A DNA stretch of 64,000 nucleotides from positions 857,610-921,609 of the forward strand of contig NZ_FUFN01000009.1 in NCBI RefSeq assembly GCF_900162615.1, given 5' to 3'. The stretch is from Virgibacillus proomii. Its GTDB lineage: Bacteria > Bacillota > Bacilli > Bacillales > Amphibacillaceae. Positions 1-8,239 of the stretch are shown in pieces; position 1 is the stretch's first letter, and the number at the start of each line of letters is the position of its first letter. The position numbers were made by a program, and so were the translations under genes. The notes under the pieces are model-generated. The model worked only from the letters and a program-made list of their open reading frames with translations, was not told where the DNA came from and did no database searches.

Positions 1-600
1 ACAATTCCTATAAGGGAAACGTTGGAAAAGTGGCGAAAAACCGATTGTCTCGCCGTTTTAACACGCCAATTCCTCTTCAAAAATTAGTAACCGATATTAC
101 AGAATTCAAATGTCTAAGTGAAGAGAAGTTATATTTAAATCCGATTCTTGACCTTTATAACGGAGAAATTATTGCGTATAAAATCAAGGAACGTCCAACG
201 TTAGATCTTGTCATAGAACCTTTAAAAGAAACGATAGAGATAATAAAGAATCATGCAACCTATCGCACCACCATCCATTCTGACCAAGGCTTTCATTACC
301 AGCACAACCAATGGGTGAGAACATTAAAAGAGAATAAAGTATTCCAAAGCATGTCTAGAAAAGCAACCTGTGCGGATAATGCTTCCATGGAGAATTTTTT
401 TGGCATTTTAAAACAAGAAATGTATTATGGAGAAAAATTAGTAAGCTATGAAGAATTAAAAAGTCGGATTGAAGAATATATCTATTGGTATAATCATGAA
501 CGAATAAAAGAAAAATTGGCCGGGCTGAGCCCAGTCGAGTATCGAACGCAATCCAGCCAATCAACTGTATAATAAAACTCTAACTTTTGGGGGTAATCAC
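1..600 (+). mobile_element. 3' part of an IS3-family (IS150-like) insertion sequence
   Basis: The window opens inside the element. It holds the end of the transposase gene, followed by a short AT-rich tail ending in CTAACTTTTGGGGGTAATCA at about 580-600. That tail resembles the terminal inverted repeat of IS150-like elements, which carries a run of G or C next to AACTTTT. The left end lies before the window, so neither the full inverted-repeat pair nor the target duplication can be checked. The exact right boundary is uncertain by a few bases. Confidence 0.7.
3..572 (+). CDS. IS3-family transposase OrfB, C-terminal part (5' end outside window)
   Basis: This is the catalytic half of an IS3-family transposase, a DDE (rve-type) integrase that cuts and joins element ends. 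The reading frame is open from base 3, upstream of the GTG at 30, and encodes NSYKGNVGKVAKNRLSRRF, the usual linker before the catalytic core of IS150-like OrfB. The first Asp lies in WVTD-like 'LVTDITEF', the second in 'TIHSDQGFHYQ', and the Glu in 'DNASMENFFGILKQE'. The end 'YNHERIKEKLAGLSPVEYR' is the family's typical C-terminus. The catalytic triad therefore looks intact. Whether OrfA and the frameshift site are present cannot be seen. Confidence 0.9.
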   Translation, partial: NSYKGNVGKVAKNRLSRRFNTPIPLQKLVTDITEFKCLSEEKLYLNPILDLYNGEIIAYKIKERPTLDLVIEPLKETIEIIKNHATYRTTIHSDQGFHYQHNQWVRTLKENKVFQSMSRKATCADNASMENFFGILKQEMYYGEKLVSYEELKSRIEEYIYWYNHERIKEKLAGLSPVEYRTQSSQSTV

Positions 601-819
601 ACTAAACGTGTTCGGTTTGGACAAACTATTTATCTACTGCCTTCACCACTAACCATACAGATTAAAATAGAATCGTTCTCTGTACAGAGCAACGCTTGAT
701 CCATAAGAGAATTCGTTTACGATTAGCGGAAAGATCCGGGCTATTACTTGGAATCGCCGAAACTAACTATCCATATACTACTTCTCCATTCTACTTCTAG
801 TTAAGCAGTAATACATTGA
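601..819. other. Intergenic stretch between the IS end and argG
   Basis: These 219 bases lie downstream of argG, between its stop and the IS. I see no start of argH, which normally follows argG in Bacillaceae, no clear terminator and no long open frame. A short open stretch exists on each strand but matches nothing I recognise. The argG transcript probably ends here or reads into the IS. Confidence 0.5.
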
Positions 820-2085
820 CTATGGTTCGATTGTTTTTGCTTCTTTTACATCTAAAATTGCATCCTTAATAGCTTCGTCTACAGAAGCATGGGTTTGATT
901 CACTGTTGCATGTACTTTTGTTGGTAGTCCCCACAGTTTGATAAAGCCTATTGCCGCTTCATGATCAAATGAATCGTCTGCATTATATGTGGCCAAATCA
1001 TAATTATATAATGACTGCTCCGAAGCGCGTCCTACTACCTGTAGATGACCTTTATATAATTTTACTTTAACCGTTCCGGAAACATCCTTCTGTGTCTGTG
1101 TAACAAATGCCAATAATGCTTCTGTTAGCGGAGAATACCATAAACCATCATAAACTATTTGAGCTAATTTTTGTTCGATTATCGGCTTAAATTGTGCTAC
1201 CTCTCTTGGTAATGTCAATGCTTCTAACTCTTGATGGGCAGTAATTAATGTTATCGCTGCAGGTGCCTCATATATCTCCCGTGATTTAATCCCGACGAGT
1301 CGATTTTCTACATGGTCAATTCTACCAACCCCATGCTTTCCAGCAATTTTATTTAATTCTTGAATCAAATTTTCCAGTGCAAGCTTCTTACCATCTAAAG
1401 ATATTGGCTTCCCATGTGTAAACATGATTTCGACAATTTGCGGTTCATCGGGTGCTTCAGTTGGATTTGTTGTTAACTCATATGCCTCCTCTGGTGCTTC
1501 TACCCAAGGATCTTCCAGCACGCCACATTCATTACTGCGTCCCCAGAGATTTTGATCAATGCTAAACGGATTATCAAGATCAATCGGTATAGGTATGTCA
1601 TGTTCCTGTGCATATGCAATCTCTTCTTCCCGTGACATGGCCCATTCACGGACAGGTGCAACAATTTTCAATTCCGGATCCAGAGCTGTAAAGGCCACAT
1701 CAAAACGAACTTGATCATTTCCTTTTCCAGTACAGCCATGTGCCACGGCAACTGCACCTTCTTCTTTAGCAATATTGACCAGTACTTTGGCAATTAAAGG
1801 CCGAGAAAGAGCAGATATTAATGGGTACTTTCCTTCATATAATAAATTAGCCTGTAATGCCGGTAATACAAATTCGTCGGCAAATAATGATTTAGCATCA
1901 ATCACATATGATTTAATTGCACCTACCTGCAGTGCCTTATTTTTTATAAAATCAAGATCTTTTCCTTCCCCAACATCAAGCGCTACAGCAATTACATCAT
2001 AATTATATTTATCCTGTAGCCACTTAATTGCTACAGATGTATCTAATCCGCCCGAATAAGCTAACACAATTTTTTCCTTTTCCAC
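820..2085 (-). CDS. argG: Argininosuccinate synthase
   Basis: It joins citrulline and aspartate using ATP to give argininosuccinate, the seventh step of arginine synthesis, in the cytoplasm. The PP-loop 'AYSGGLDTSV' lies near residues 8-17. The family blocks 'AHGCTGKGNDQVRF' and 'LWGRSNECG' are intact. Length is about 421 residues, slightly above the usual 400-405, with the surplus at the C-terminus. The GTG at 2085 is chosen over the GTG at 2094 because AAAGGAG ends just before it with an 8-base gap. The usual partner argH is absent downstream, where an IS sits about 220 bases away. An ARG box upstream suggests ArgR/AhrC repression. Confidence 0.95.
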   Translation of the reverse strand: MEKEKIVLAYSGGLDTSVAIKWLQDKYNYDVIAVALDVGEGKDLDFIKNKALQVGAIKSYVIDAKSLFADEFVLPALQANLLYEGKYPLISALSRPLIAKVLVNIAKEEGAVAVAHGCTGKGNDQVRFDVAFTALDPELKIVAPVREWAMSREEEIAYAQEHDIPIPIDLDNPFSIDQNLWGRSNECGVLEDPWVEAPEEAYELTTNPTEAPDEPQIVEIMFTHGKPISLDGKKLALENLIQELNKIAGKHGVGRIDHVENRLVGIKSREIYEAPAAITLITAHQELEALTLPREVAQFKPIIEQKLAQIVYDGLWYSPLTEALLAFVTQTQKDVSGTVKVKLYKGHLQVVGRASEQSLYNYDLATYNADDSFDHEAAIGFIKLWGLPTKVHATVNQTHASVDEAIKDAILDVKEAKTIEP

Positions 2086-2132
2086 ACCGACCACTCCTTT
2101 ATTCGTTCTATTATTGAAATATTATGCACCAT

Positions 2133-2150
2133 CACGAATAAATATTCAAG
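2133..2150. promoter_or_regulatory. ARG box (ArgR/AhrC operator) upstream of argG
   Basis: The sequence CACGAATAAATATTCAAG matches the Bacillus ARG box CATGAATAAAAATTCAAG at 16 of 18 positions. It lies about 47 bases upstream of the argG start. In Bacillus, AhrC with arginine binds such boxes to repress biosynthetic genes. The match is seen directly; binding is inferred. Confidence 0.75.
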
Positions 2151-2339
2151 CTTTAATTTCATTTATTGCAAAATTTCTTTGTTTTGAACTTTATCGTTTT
2201 TTCATTTAGATCGAAAATGTTATAATTTATGTATCAAGCTTTTTGTATAAGAGTCTTCAATTGCCTGCAATAGCTATCCAATAAAAAATTGCAGGGTTGA
2301 TAGATATATTTTCTTTTCCCACCTTAATACAAGACCATT

Positions 2340-2830
2340 TCAGAACAAAAACTCGGTTAGCGACGTACAAACGGCAGATCTTTTGACGAGAAAAATGAAG
2401 CTTCATTCAAGGCGTGTTTTCTCCTTGAAAAACCGCGATGCGTCACTGCCATAGCTTTCCTTATCCTTAAAACTGCGGTGTATTGCTGTCCAAGCATACC
2501 CTGTCCTTGAAAAACCGCGATTTGTCGCTGTCGTAGCTTTCCTTGTCTTGTTGGCCCAAACGAATGAGGGATTTAGGAGTGTCTTTCTTACCATAAGCAC
2601 ATTTTTGAAATGAGAAAAATACGGATCTTTACATTCGGGGTAAAGGAAACATGCCTCTAAACCAAGGGTATGCCGATGCCTGAATGGCAAGCCCTTTAGA
2701 TTCGAGCCGATATTGAAGTTTTTGCTACCGCTTGAGCACTTAAGCTAGACGATGCTACTTTCAAAAAAGGTATCCCGCCATGTAAAGATGGATATCACTT
2801 CCTAGACAATAAGCTAGGCATATCATCTTG
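2340..2830 (+). repeat. Degenerate composite of intergenic hairpin repeats
   Basis: This gene-free block contains the module 'CTTCATTCAAGG ... CTCCTTG' (a hairpin), then two copies of a module around 'CTTGAAAAACCGCGAT', then the 'AACGAATGAGGGATTTAGG' arm. It ends with a separate motif 'CTTGAGCACTTAAGCTAGACGA ... ATATCACTTCCTAGACAA'. The same modules recur at about 26.1-26.5, 48.0-48.3 and 54.2-54.4 kb. Short open frames inside it change with the repeat and are not genes. 2831-3130 holds nothing else recognisable except the leader of the next operon. Confidence 0.6.
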
Positions 2831-3156
2831 CCATTTACAAATGAAAAAAAGTATGTCCACTTTAAAAAATTTAAGCATTGACACTTCACTATGTTTCTTC
2901 TTCACCTTTACTATTATTAGGCTTTAGATACAGGCTAACTGCTCCAGCTTCCTTGTTTCTAGCTTTGTATTCTTGCCTATAAGAAAACAGGATAAAACCA
3001 TTATAGGAAGGAAGCACTTGACATGGTCAGACATCTAATTATTGCACCCAAATGTTAACTCTGTTAAAGCTGTTTTCTGCTCTATTGGATTAACAAACTG
3101 AAGATTATGTTAATACCACCATTTTAGATCTCACCCCCAATAAAAGGAGGAAGTTA

Positions 3157-3849
3157 ATGGACAATATTAAAGACACAATTATTGAAGTTATCCAATCGAT
3201 TTTACCAATAACGATCGTTATTACTATTTTACAGTTCACATTGATCTGGTTGCCAACAGAAACATTTTTACAATTTTTAATTGGTGTTGGCATGGTTGGT
3301 TTTGGCTTAATTCTATTTCTATTAGGAGTTAATATTGGTTTACTCCCTGTAGGTGAAATGATAGGTTCTGCCCTATCCAAGACAAAAAGTATTTGGCTCA
3401 TTGTGATCTTTGGCTTTTTACTAGGAGTTGTTGTTACGATTGCTGAACCTGATGTGCGTGTACTTTCGACACAGGTGGATCAAGTATCAAACGGGAGTAT
3501 TTCCAAAAGTGTACTTATTCTAGCTGTTGCCCTTGGTGTAGGTATATTCGTAGCGCTATCTATGATAAGAATTGTCTTTTCTATCCCTATTACCTATATG
3601 CTTGCAGGTGGGTACGGGATTATATTTCTCTTAGCTGCATTTACACCGACAACATTTGTACCTCTTTCATTTGATTCAGGCGGTGTAACCACTGGGCCGT
3701 TAACCGTGCCCTTTATCATGGCACTTGGAGTAGGAGTTGCTTCCGTATTAAAAGGAAAGACAGCATCTCAGGATGGTTTTGGGTTAGTAGCCTTAGCTTC
3801 CATCGGTCCAATTATATCTGTATTGATCTTAGGAGTGATTTATGGATGA
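3157..3849 (+). CDS. DUF1538 family membrane protein (first copy)
   Basis: A 230-residue, very hydrophobic protein of the DUF1538 family, with about seven membrane segments. Its biochemical role is not established; family members are annotated as putative transporters. Conserved family stretches visible here are 'GVNIGLLPVGEMIG' near residue 58, 'AEPDVRVLSTQVDQVS' near 96 and 'FDSGGVTTGPLTVPF' near 172. AGGAGG precedes the ATG with normal spacing. It overlaps the next gene by four bases (ATGA-type), so the two are co-translated. It shares its fold and motifs with the second copy, so the pair probably form one transporter of two homologous halves. Confidence 0.88.
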   Translation: MDNIKDTIIEVIQSILPITIVITILQFTLIWLPTETFLQFLIGVGMVGFGLILFLLGVNIGLLPVGEMIGSALSKTKSIWLIVIFGFLLGVVVTIAEPDVRVLSTQVDQVSNGSISKSVLILAVALGVGIFVALSMIRIVFSIPITYMLAGGYGIIFLLAAFTPTTFVPLSFDSGGVTTGPLTVPFIMALGVGVASVLKGKTASQDGFGLVALASIGPIISVLILGVIYG

Positions 3850-4613
3850 ACCTGCATATTTTTAAAGGCTTTCAACAAACGACGGAAGAGGTTGCCCTTG
3901 CCTTGCTTCCACTAATTGGTTTATTTTTGTTTTTCCAATTTTTCTTTTTAAAACTTCCCCATCGAAAATTAATGGATATAGCCGTTGGATTTATCTTAAC
4001 ATTTCTTGGACTGTCTTTCTTTCTGCAAGGGGTTCATATCGGATTTTTACCAATTGGTGAAATGATTGGAATTGACCTTGGTTCCATTGAATTCGTTTGG
4101 CTTCTCATCCCAATTGGTTTTATCTTAGGCTTCTTTGCTGCATATGCCGAACCCGCTGTTCAAGTGCTGATTCATCAGGTAGAAAAAGCATCCGGTGGGT
4201 ACATTCCACAAAAAATATTACTTTACACCGTTTCAACTGGTGTTGGCATTTCGGTCGCTCTTTCCATGATCCGGATTCTTTTAGGGATTTCTCTATGGTA
4301 TTTTATCTTGCCTGGTTATATAATTGCATTAATTATGGTAAAATACTCATCGAAAACGTTCGCATCCATTGCGTTTGACTCTGGAGGGGTTGCTACAGGC
4401 CCAATGACAGCTACATTCATACTAGCTATGTTTGTTGGTATAGCTTCCGTAACGGAAGGCCGTGATCCATTACTTGATGGATTTGGTATGGTAGCGCTTG
4501 TAGCTTTAGCTCCTATTTTATCTGTACTTACATTAGGCATTTTATACAGTAGAAAGGAGAAGGAGCAATATGCCCAAGAAACTCAAGCAAAAGCTCATCG
4601 TCACGATCGTTAG
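3846..4613 (+). CDS. DUF1538 family membrane protein (second copy)
   Basis: A 255-residue paralogue of the preceding protein. The same landmarks recur: 'GVHIGFLPIGEMIG', 'AEPAVQVLIHQVEKAS' and 'FDSGGVATGPMTATF'. It adds a charged, His-ending tail absent from the first copy. The start overlaps the end of the first copy. Its own end overlaps the next gene by 44 bases, which is tight even for an operon and suggests coupled expression. Two homologous membrane halves plus a PII-like partner argue for a regulated transport complex. The substrate is unknown. Confidence 0.88.
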   Translation: MNLHIFKGFQQTTEEVALALLPLIGLFLFFQFFFLKLPHRKLMDIAVGFILTFLGLSFFLQGVHIGFLPIGEMIGIDLGSIEFVWLLIPIGFILGFFAAYAEPAVQVLIHQVEKASGGYIPQKILLYTVSTGVGISVALSMIRILLGISLWYFILPGYIIALIMVKYSSKTFASIAFDSGGVATGPMTATFILAMFVGIASVTEGRDPLLDGFGMVALVALAPILSVLTLGILYSRKEKEQYAQETQAKAHRHDR

Positions 4614-5295
4614 AAAAGAAAAAGCAAAAAAGGTCATATCTGCTTCAAAAAAAGCCGGTGCTAGCGGAGGAACGACCTTATTTGGAAAAGGCTTCAGACT
4701 GCATGACAAAGAGAGATTTCTTGGCATTCCGATTGAGCGTGAGCGGGAAATTATCTTAACATTAGTAGACGAAGATATTTATCCAGCCGTTATGCAAGCA
4801 ATTATCGACTCCGTTAACTTAAATAAACCCAAGCAAGGAATTGGTTTCGTCATTAACGCAAAACACATTACCGGCGTCCAACACTTACTGGACTTAAATA
4901 ATACAGATAACGAACCAGATGAAGAGGATGTGGGACTCAAAATGGAAGAGAAAATCATGTACGATCTGATTGTTACCATTGTAAATAAAGGTGATTATGA
5001 AAAGGTTGTTGATGCTTCTAAACGCGCAGGAGCAGAAGGTGGTACTATTTTAAGCGGGCGCGGTACCGGCATCCATGAACAAGCTAAACTATTTAACATA
5101 TTAATTGAACCAGAAAAAGAAATCGTTCTAACGTTAATTAACAAGGAAAGAACAAATGATGTATTAAAGGCGATTGAAGAAGAAGCTGAATTAAACACGG
5201 CAGGAAAAGGAATTGCTTTTGTGATTGATGTGGAACAAACTATTGGAATTAATCATGTGTTAAATCAGTTGGTAAATGAAAAGTTTAATCAATAA
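4570..5295 (+). CDS. Tandem PII-like signalling protein (two PII domains fused)
   Basis: This 241-residue soluble protein contains two copies of a PII-like ferredoxin-fold domain, about residues 7-112 and 128-235. Each starts with a 'LIVTIV' strand and has the loop 'AGASGGTTLFGKG' or 'AGAEGGTILSGRG'. Each then has the 'EREIILTLV' or 'EKEIVLTLI' strand and the 'GKGIAFVIDVE'-type end. Classical PII proteins are single-domain trimers that bind ATP/ADP and 2-oxoglutarate and control transporters such as AmtB. By analogy this one may gate the two DUF1538 proteins whose operon it ends. GGAG precedes the start inside the upstream gene. The classical uridylylated T-loop Tyr is not evident. Ligand and target are inference. 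Confidence 0.82.
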   Translation: MPKKLKQKLIVTIVRKEKAKKVISASKKAGASGGTTLFGKGFRLHDKERFLGIPIEREREIILTLVDEDIYPAVMQAIIDSVNLNKPKQGIGFVINAKHITGVQHLLDLNNTDNEPDEEDVGLKMEEKIMYDLIVTIVNKGDYEKVVDASKRAGAEGGTILSGRGTGIHEQAKLFNILIEPEKEIVLTLINKERTNDVLKAIEEEAELNTAGKGIAFVIDVEQTIGINHVLNQLVNEKFNQ

Positions 5296-5536
5296 ACTCT
5301 CTGTTCATTTCTTAGATGAATTTATCGAAAGTAAGACCATTTGCTACAGCTTAAGCATTCAAGCTAAACGGCGCTATTCTAATAAATTTATTCACAATGT
5401 AGAAAAACGGATATAGTTTACTTTTAAAAAACATATGGTGATGTAAAACCTTTTTAGAAATGGACCGTCAATAACCGGATAAAGAACAACACCATCGTAT
5501 TCGATATGAAACTAAATTTATACTTATCAAGATGTA
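5296..5536. other. Intergenic region after the DUF1538/PII operon
   Basis: No gene is seen. Around 5345-5385 there is a degenerate copy of the motif 'GCTTAAGCATTCAAGCTAAACG', which recurs near 2.74, 14.56, 21.07 and 26.46 kb. No strong terminator for the upstream operon was identified. Confidence 0.4.
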
Positions 5537-5580
5537 AAGAACCTGCCAAATTGATATACATATCCATTCGACAGGTTCAT
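5537..5580 (-). terminator. Terminator of the yhfK-like gene
   Basis: On the reverse strand GAACCTGTCGAAT pairs with its near-complement ending GGCAGGTTC, followed by TTTACATCTT. It starts a few bases after the stop codon. Confidence 0.65.
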
Positions 5581-5584
5581 TCAG

Positions 5585-6229
5585 CTACACATGCTGTAGC
5601 GCTTCTTTAATATTTGTCTCTCCAGAAATAAGATCAAAAGATTTACGGATTGTGTTAGGTTCATCTAATGCTCTAACAATGGCTTTAGCAACATCTGCTC
5701 TTGGAATCTTTCCAATCTCTAAATCAGCTGCAGCAACAACTTTTCCAGTACCGGGTTCATTTAATAACCAGCCTGGACGGATAATCGTATAATTTAACTT
5801 ACTTGCCTCGAGCATTCGATCCGCATAATGCTTGGCAACATAATATGGCTTTAGTTCTTCAATCCAGTTTTCCCTACGATGTGCCTGTATCGTACTTACC
5901 AAGACAAACCGTTTGGCTCCTACTTTCTCAGCCGCCTCCATCGTTTTTACTGCTCCATCTAAATCAATTAATAAGGTTTTATCATAGCCTGTACTTCCAC
6001 CAGAGCCGGCAGAGAAGACAACCGCATCCGCTCCTTGCATCACTTTTTTAAGTTCAGATACAGATCCCTCTAAATTAGCTAATACTGCGTCGAACCCTTG
6101 TTCTTTTAGAGCATCCAGTTGCTCTTGCTTCCTTACCATCGCTTTAACCGAATGCTTATCACTCGCTGATAACTGCTGTAACACCTGTTTACCGATTTGT
6201 CCATTTGCACCAACTAAAAATACCTTCAT
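5585..6229 (-). CDS. yhfK: NAD(P)-binding Rossmann-fold protein, YhfK-like
   Basis: A 214-residue atypical short-chain dehydrogenase or NmrA-like protein resembling Bacillus subtilis YhfK, whose substrate is not known to me. The N-terminal 'VGANGQIGKQV' is the glycine-rich dinucleotide loop. 'FSAGSGGSTGYDKTLLIDLDGA' and 'KPYYVAKHYADRMLEAS' are characteristic of YhfK. The latter supplies the Tyr-x-x-x-Lys pair typical of the superfamily. 'YTIIRPGWLLNEPGTG' follows. It is a single gene with its own terminator. The only neighbour upstream is a repeat block, so context says nothing about function. Confidence 0.85.
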   Translation of the reverse strand: MKVFLVGANGQIGKQVLQQLSASDKHSVKAMVRKQEQLDALKEQGFDAVLANLEGSVSELKKVMQGADAVVFSAGSGGSTGYDKTLLIDLDGAVKTMEAAEKVGAKRFVLVSTIQAHRRENWIEELKPYYVAKHYADRMLEASKLNYTIIRPGWLLNEPGTGKVVAAADLEIGKIPRADVAKAIVRALDEPNTIRKSFDLISGETNIKEALQHV

Positions 6230-6303
6230 GATAGCTAACTCCTTTCCTTTTCGCTTTTTTCGTACATGATGGATAAAAAACTCGTTTCCTTTGTACGATA
6301 ATT

Positions 6304-6871
6304 ATTAGAAAAACTTGGTTTGTCGCCAAGTCTTTAGCGAAAGCTTTAGTTTTTCTTATACGATAAAGTGAAACTTCATTTCTTGGAATGCTTTTCCCAA
6401 GAAATGTTAGTTGAACGAATCGGGCATTTAGGTGCCGTTCTCTACCACTTTGATTCTTTTGTATTAACTCAAGATTTTGAAGTGGGAGTCTTACGGCACC
6501 TTACATGCGGGATAAAGTGAAACTTCATTTCTTGGAATGCTTTTCCCAAGAAATGTTAGTTGAACGAATCGGGCATTTAGGTACCGTTCTCTACCACTTT
6601 GATCCTTTTGTATTAACTCAAGATTTTGAAGTGGGAGTCTTACGGCACCTTACATGCGGGATAAAGTGAAACTTCATTTCTTGGAATGCTTTTCCCAAGA
6701 AATGTTAGTACCACAAGGGTATGACCTAAAGGCCCTTGAACGAATCGGGCATTTAGGTGCCGTTTTCTAACACTTTGACCTTTTGTATCAACTCACGATT
6801 TTGAAGTGGGAGTCTTACGGCACCTTACATGCGGGATAAACCCTAAAATTTTATACTTTCCTATAGTATAA
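6304..6871 (+). repeat. Triple tandem array of the ~147-bp hairpin repeat with both flanks
   Basis: A left flank (6304-6367), itself a hairpin of AAAACTTGG...CCAAGTTT type, is followed by three units at about 6365-6513, 6514-6662 and 6663-6840. A right flank CCCTAAAATTTTATACTTTC follows. Each unit has hairpin I (CATTTCTTGG / CCAAGAAATG) and a long imperfect hairpin II. Hairpin II has arms AGGTGCCGT...CCACTT and AAGTGG...ACGGCACCT. The third unit carries an extra module around 'CAAGGGTATGACCTAAAGG'. Nothing coding is seen in 6230-7266. Confidence 0.85.
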
Positions 6872-7094
6872 AAAGGGTTGCATGTATTTATGGAGGCAAC
6901 TGTAAAAAAATCCCTGTTTTTTAATTATGACAAACAAATAAGGGGGAAGCAAATAAACTGCATACATGTACAATTCTACACAGTTGAATAGCCATACATA
7001 GGCTGCTATGTACATCACAGCTAGTTTCTCGGTAGCTGACTCTACTGCTTCATGTATTTTTTAACATCTATCAGAGGAAAGCAAATCCTTAATA

Positions 7095-7252
7095 AAATGA
7101 ACCTTCATTCAGTAGGAGTTTTCTTCCAACTCCTACTGAATGTTAGTTGAACCAATCGGGCATTTAAGTGCCGTTTTCTCCCACTTAGACCTTTTGTATC
7201 AACTTAAGGCTCTTGAAGTGGGAGTCTTACGGCACCTTACATGCGGGACAAA
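7095..7252 (+). repeat. Single hairpin repeat unit with an alternative stem I
   Basis: Hairpin II matches the other copies, but hairpin I is built from a different sequence: CATTCAGTAGGAGTT pairs perfectly with AACTCCTACTGAATG. It ends 15 bases from the stop of the endonuclease III-like gene, so it may also act in transcript ending there. Confidence 0.8.
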
Positions 7253-7266
7253 ATCCGTTCTACTTG

Positions 7267-7905
7267 TTAAACACCTACTCGCTTGCAATTATTAAATAAA
7301 GGGCAGTTCCTGCACAGTGGTTTTACTTTGCAATATACCTTTGCATGCTCCACAATGAGAGCATGGAATTCTTGATATGCTTGGAGATTAGTGGGGAAAT
7401 TTGATTCAACCTCGAGTCGAAAAGATTGGTCACTCGTTGGCATATCCAAACCAAATCGTTTAAAAATTCGCCTCGCATACGCATCTGCAACAAAGACAGG
7501 ACGATTAAACGCATAAAGCAGCATGACGTTGGCTGTCTCCTCCCCAATTCCGTAAATACCCAACAACTCTGCTCTTAGGTGTTCTGTTTCCTTATATTGT
7601 AATTTTTCATGATGATAATCATAGTTTTTATACCAATGAAGAAAGGCTTTCAGACGCTTAGCCTTCTGATTATAAAATCCACTTGACCGAATTGCAATTG
7701 CTACTTTCTCTGTCGGCATCGAAGCTAGCTTCTCCGGGGTCAAAACAGGAGATAGATTTTGAATTGCTTTAACGACATTATTCCAGTTTGTACGTTGGAC
7801 AAGAATAGCTCCTACCATTATCTCAAATATGCTTTCTGCTGGCCACCAACCTTGTGGACCATAATAATGTAGCAACTTCTTATATATAACTTCATAAGTT
7901 TGCAT
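7267..7905 (-). CDS. Endonuclease III-like HhH-GPD DNA repair protein
   Basis: A 212-residue helix-hairpin-helix base-excision glycosylase homologue. The HhH motif is 'LLGIYGIGEETANVMLLYA' (about residues 114-132). The catalytic Asp region is 'VFVADAYARRIFKRFG'. A C-terminal four-cysteine set, C-x5-C-x2-C-x5-C, probably binds a 4Fe-4S cluster. In Nth the HhH carries a catalytic Lys ('GVGRKTA'); here the position is Glu ('GIGEETA'), so it cannot be a bifunctional Nth of the standard type. A monofunctional glycosylase related to MagIII or archaeal variants is more likely. It stands alone. The substrate is unknown. Confidence 0.82.
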   Translation of the reverse strand: MQTYEVIYKKLLHYYGPQGWWPAESIFEIMVGAILVQRTNWNNVVKAIQNLSPVLTPEKLASMPTEKVAIAIRSSGFYNQKAKRLKAFLHWYKNYDYHHEKLQYKETEHLRAELLGIYGIGEETANVMLLYAFNRPVFVADAYARRIFKRFGLDMPTSDQSFRLEVESNFPTNLQAYQEFHALIVEHAKVYCKVKPLCRNCPLFNNCKRVGV

Positions 7906-8114
7906 ACTCTATCAAGCTCCTTTTGCATACACACTTTTAGCATTTTTACATTCGCTTAACATGTTACAATCATATCTATCTCCTCATCTATTGTAGCAAC
8001 TCATTTTGTTACATGGCAAACGCACTCCCCTCGTCCCATCACGTTTCCCTAAATAAAAAACTCCCTCGTTTTCTTCAAGCCTACTATTAAATTTACTAGC
8101 AAAATGTGAGAGAA

Positions 8115-8179
8115 TTTCTTAATAATTTACAAAACCTTTACATTCACATCATACTTATTTAATATTTGCCTACTATACT
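8115..8179 (+). promoter_or_regulatory. PhoP-box promoter of the pst operon
   Basis: Hexamers repeat every 11 bases: TTTACA (8126-8131), TTTACA (8137-8142), ATCATA (8148-8153) and TTAATA (8159-8164). A -10-like TATACT lies at 8174-8179, nine bases after the last hexamer. This is the layout of Bacillus PhoP-activated promoters (TT-A/T-ACA hexamers with 5-base spacers). A weaker TTTCTT at 8115 keeps phase. PhoP binding is inferred from the pattern. Confidence 0.85.
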
Positions 8180-8239
8180 AGCTAGTGAGAGGCATAAACC
8201 TCAATTTTATATCTACTCAAAATAGGGGAGGCAATTTTA

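Noticed and set aside
2403..2690. A 95-codon reverse-strand frame
   Set aside because: It lies wholly in a degenerate repeat block shared with other gaps.
6304..6871. Possible CRISPR array
   Set aside because: Units are about 147 bp, directly abutting and without unique spacers; no cas genes in the window.
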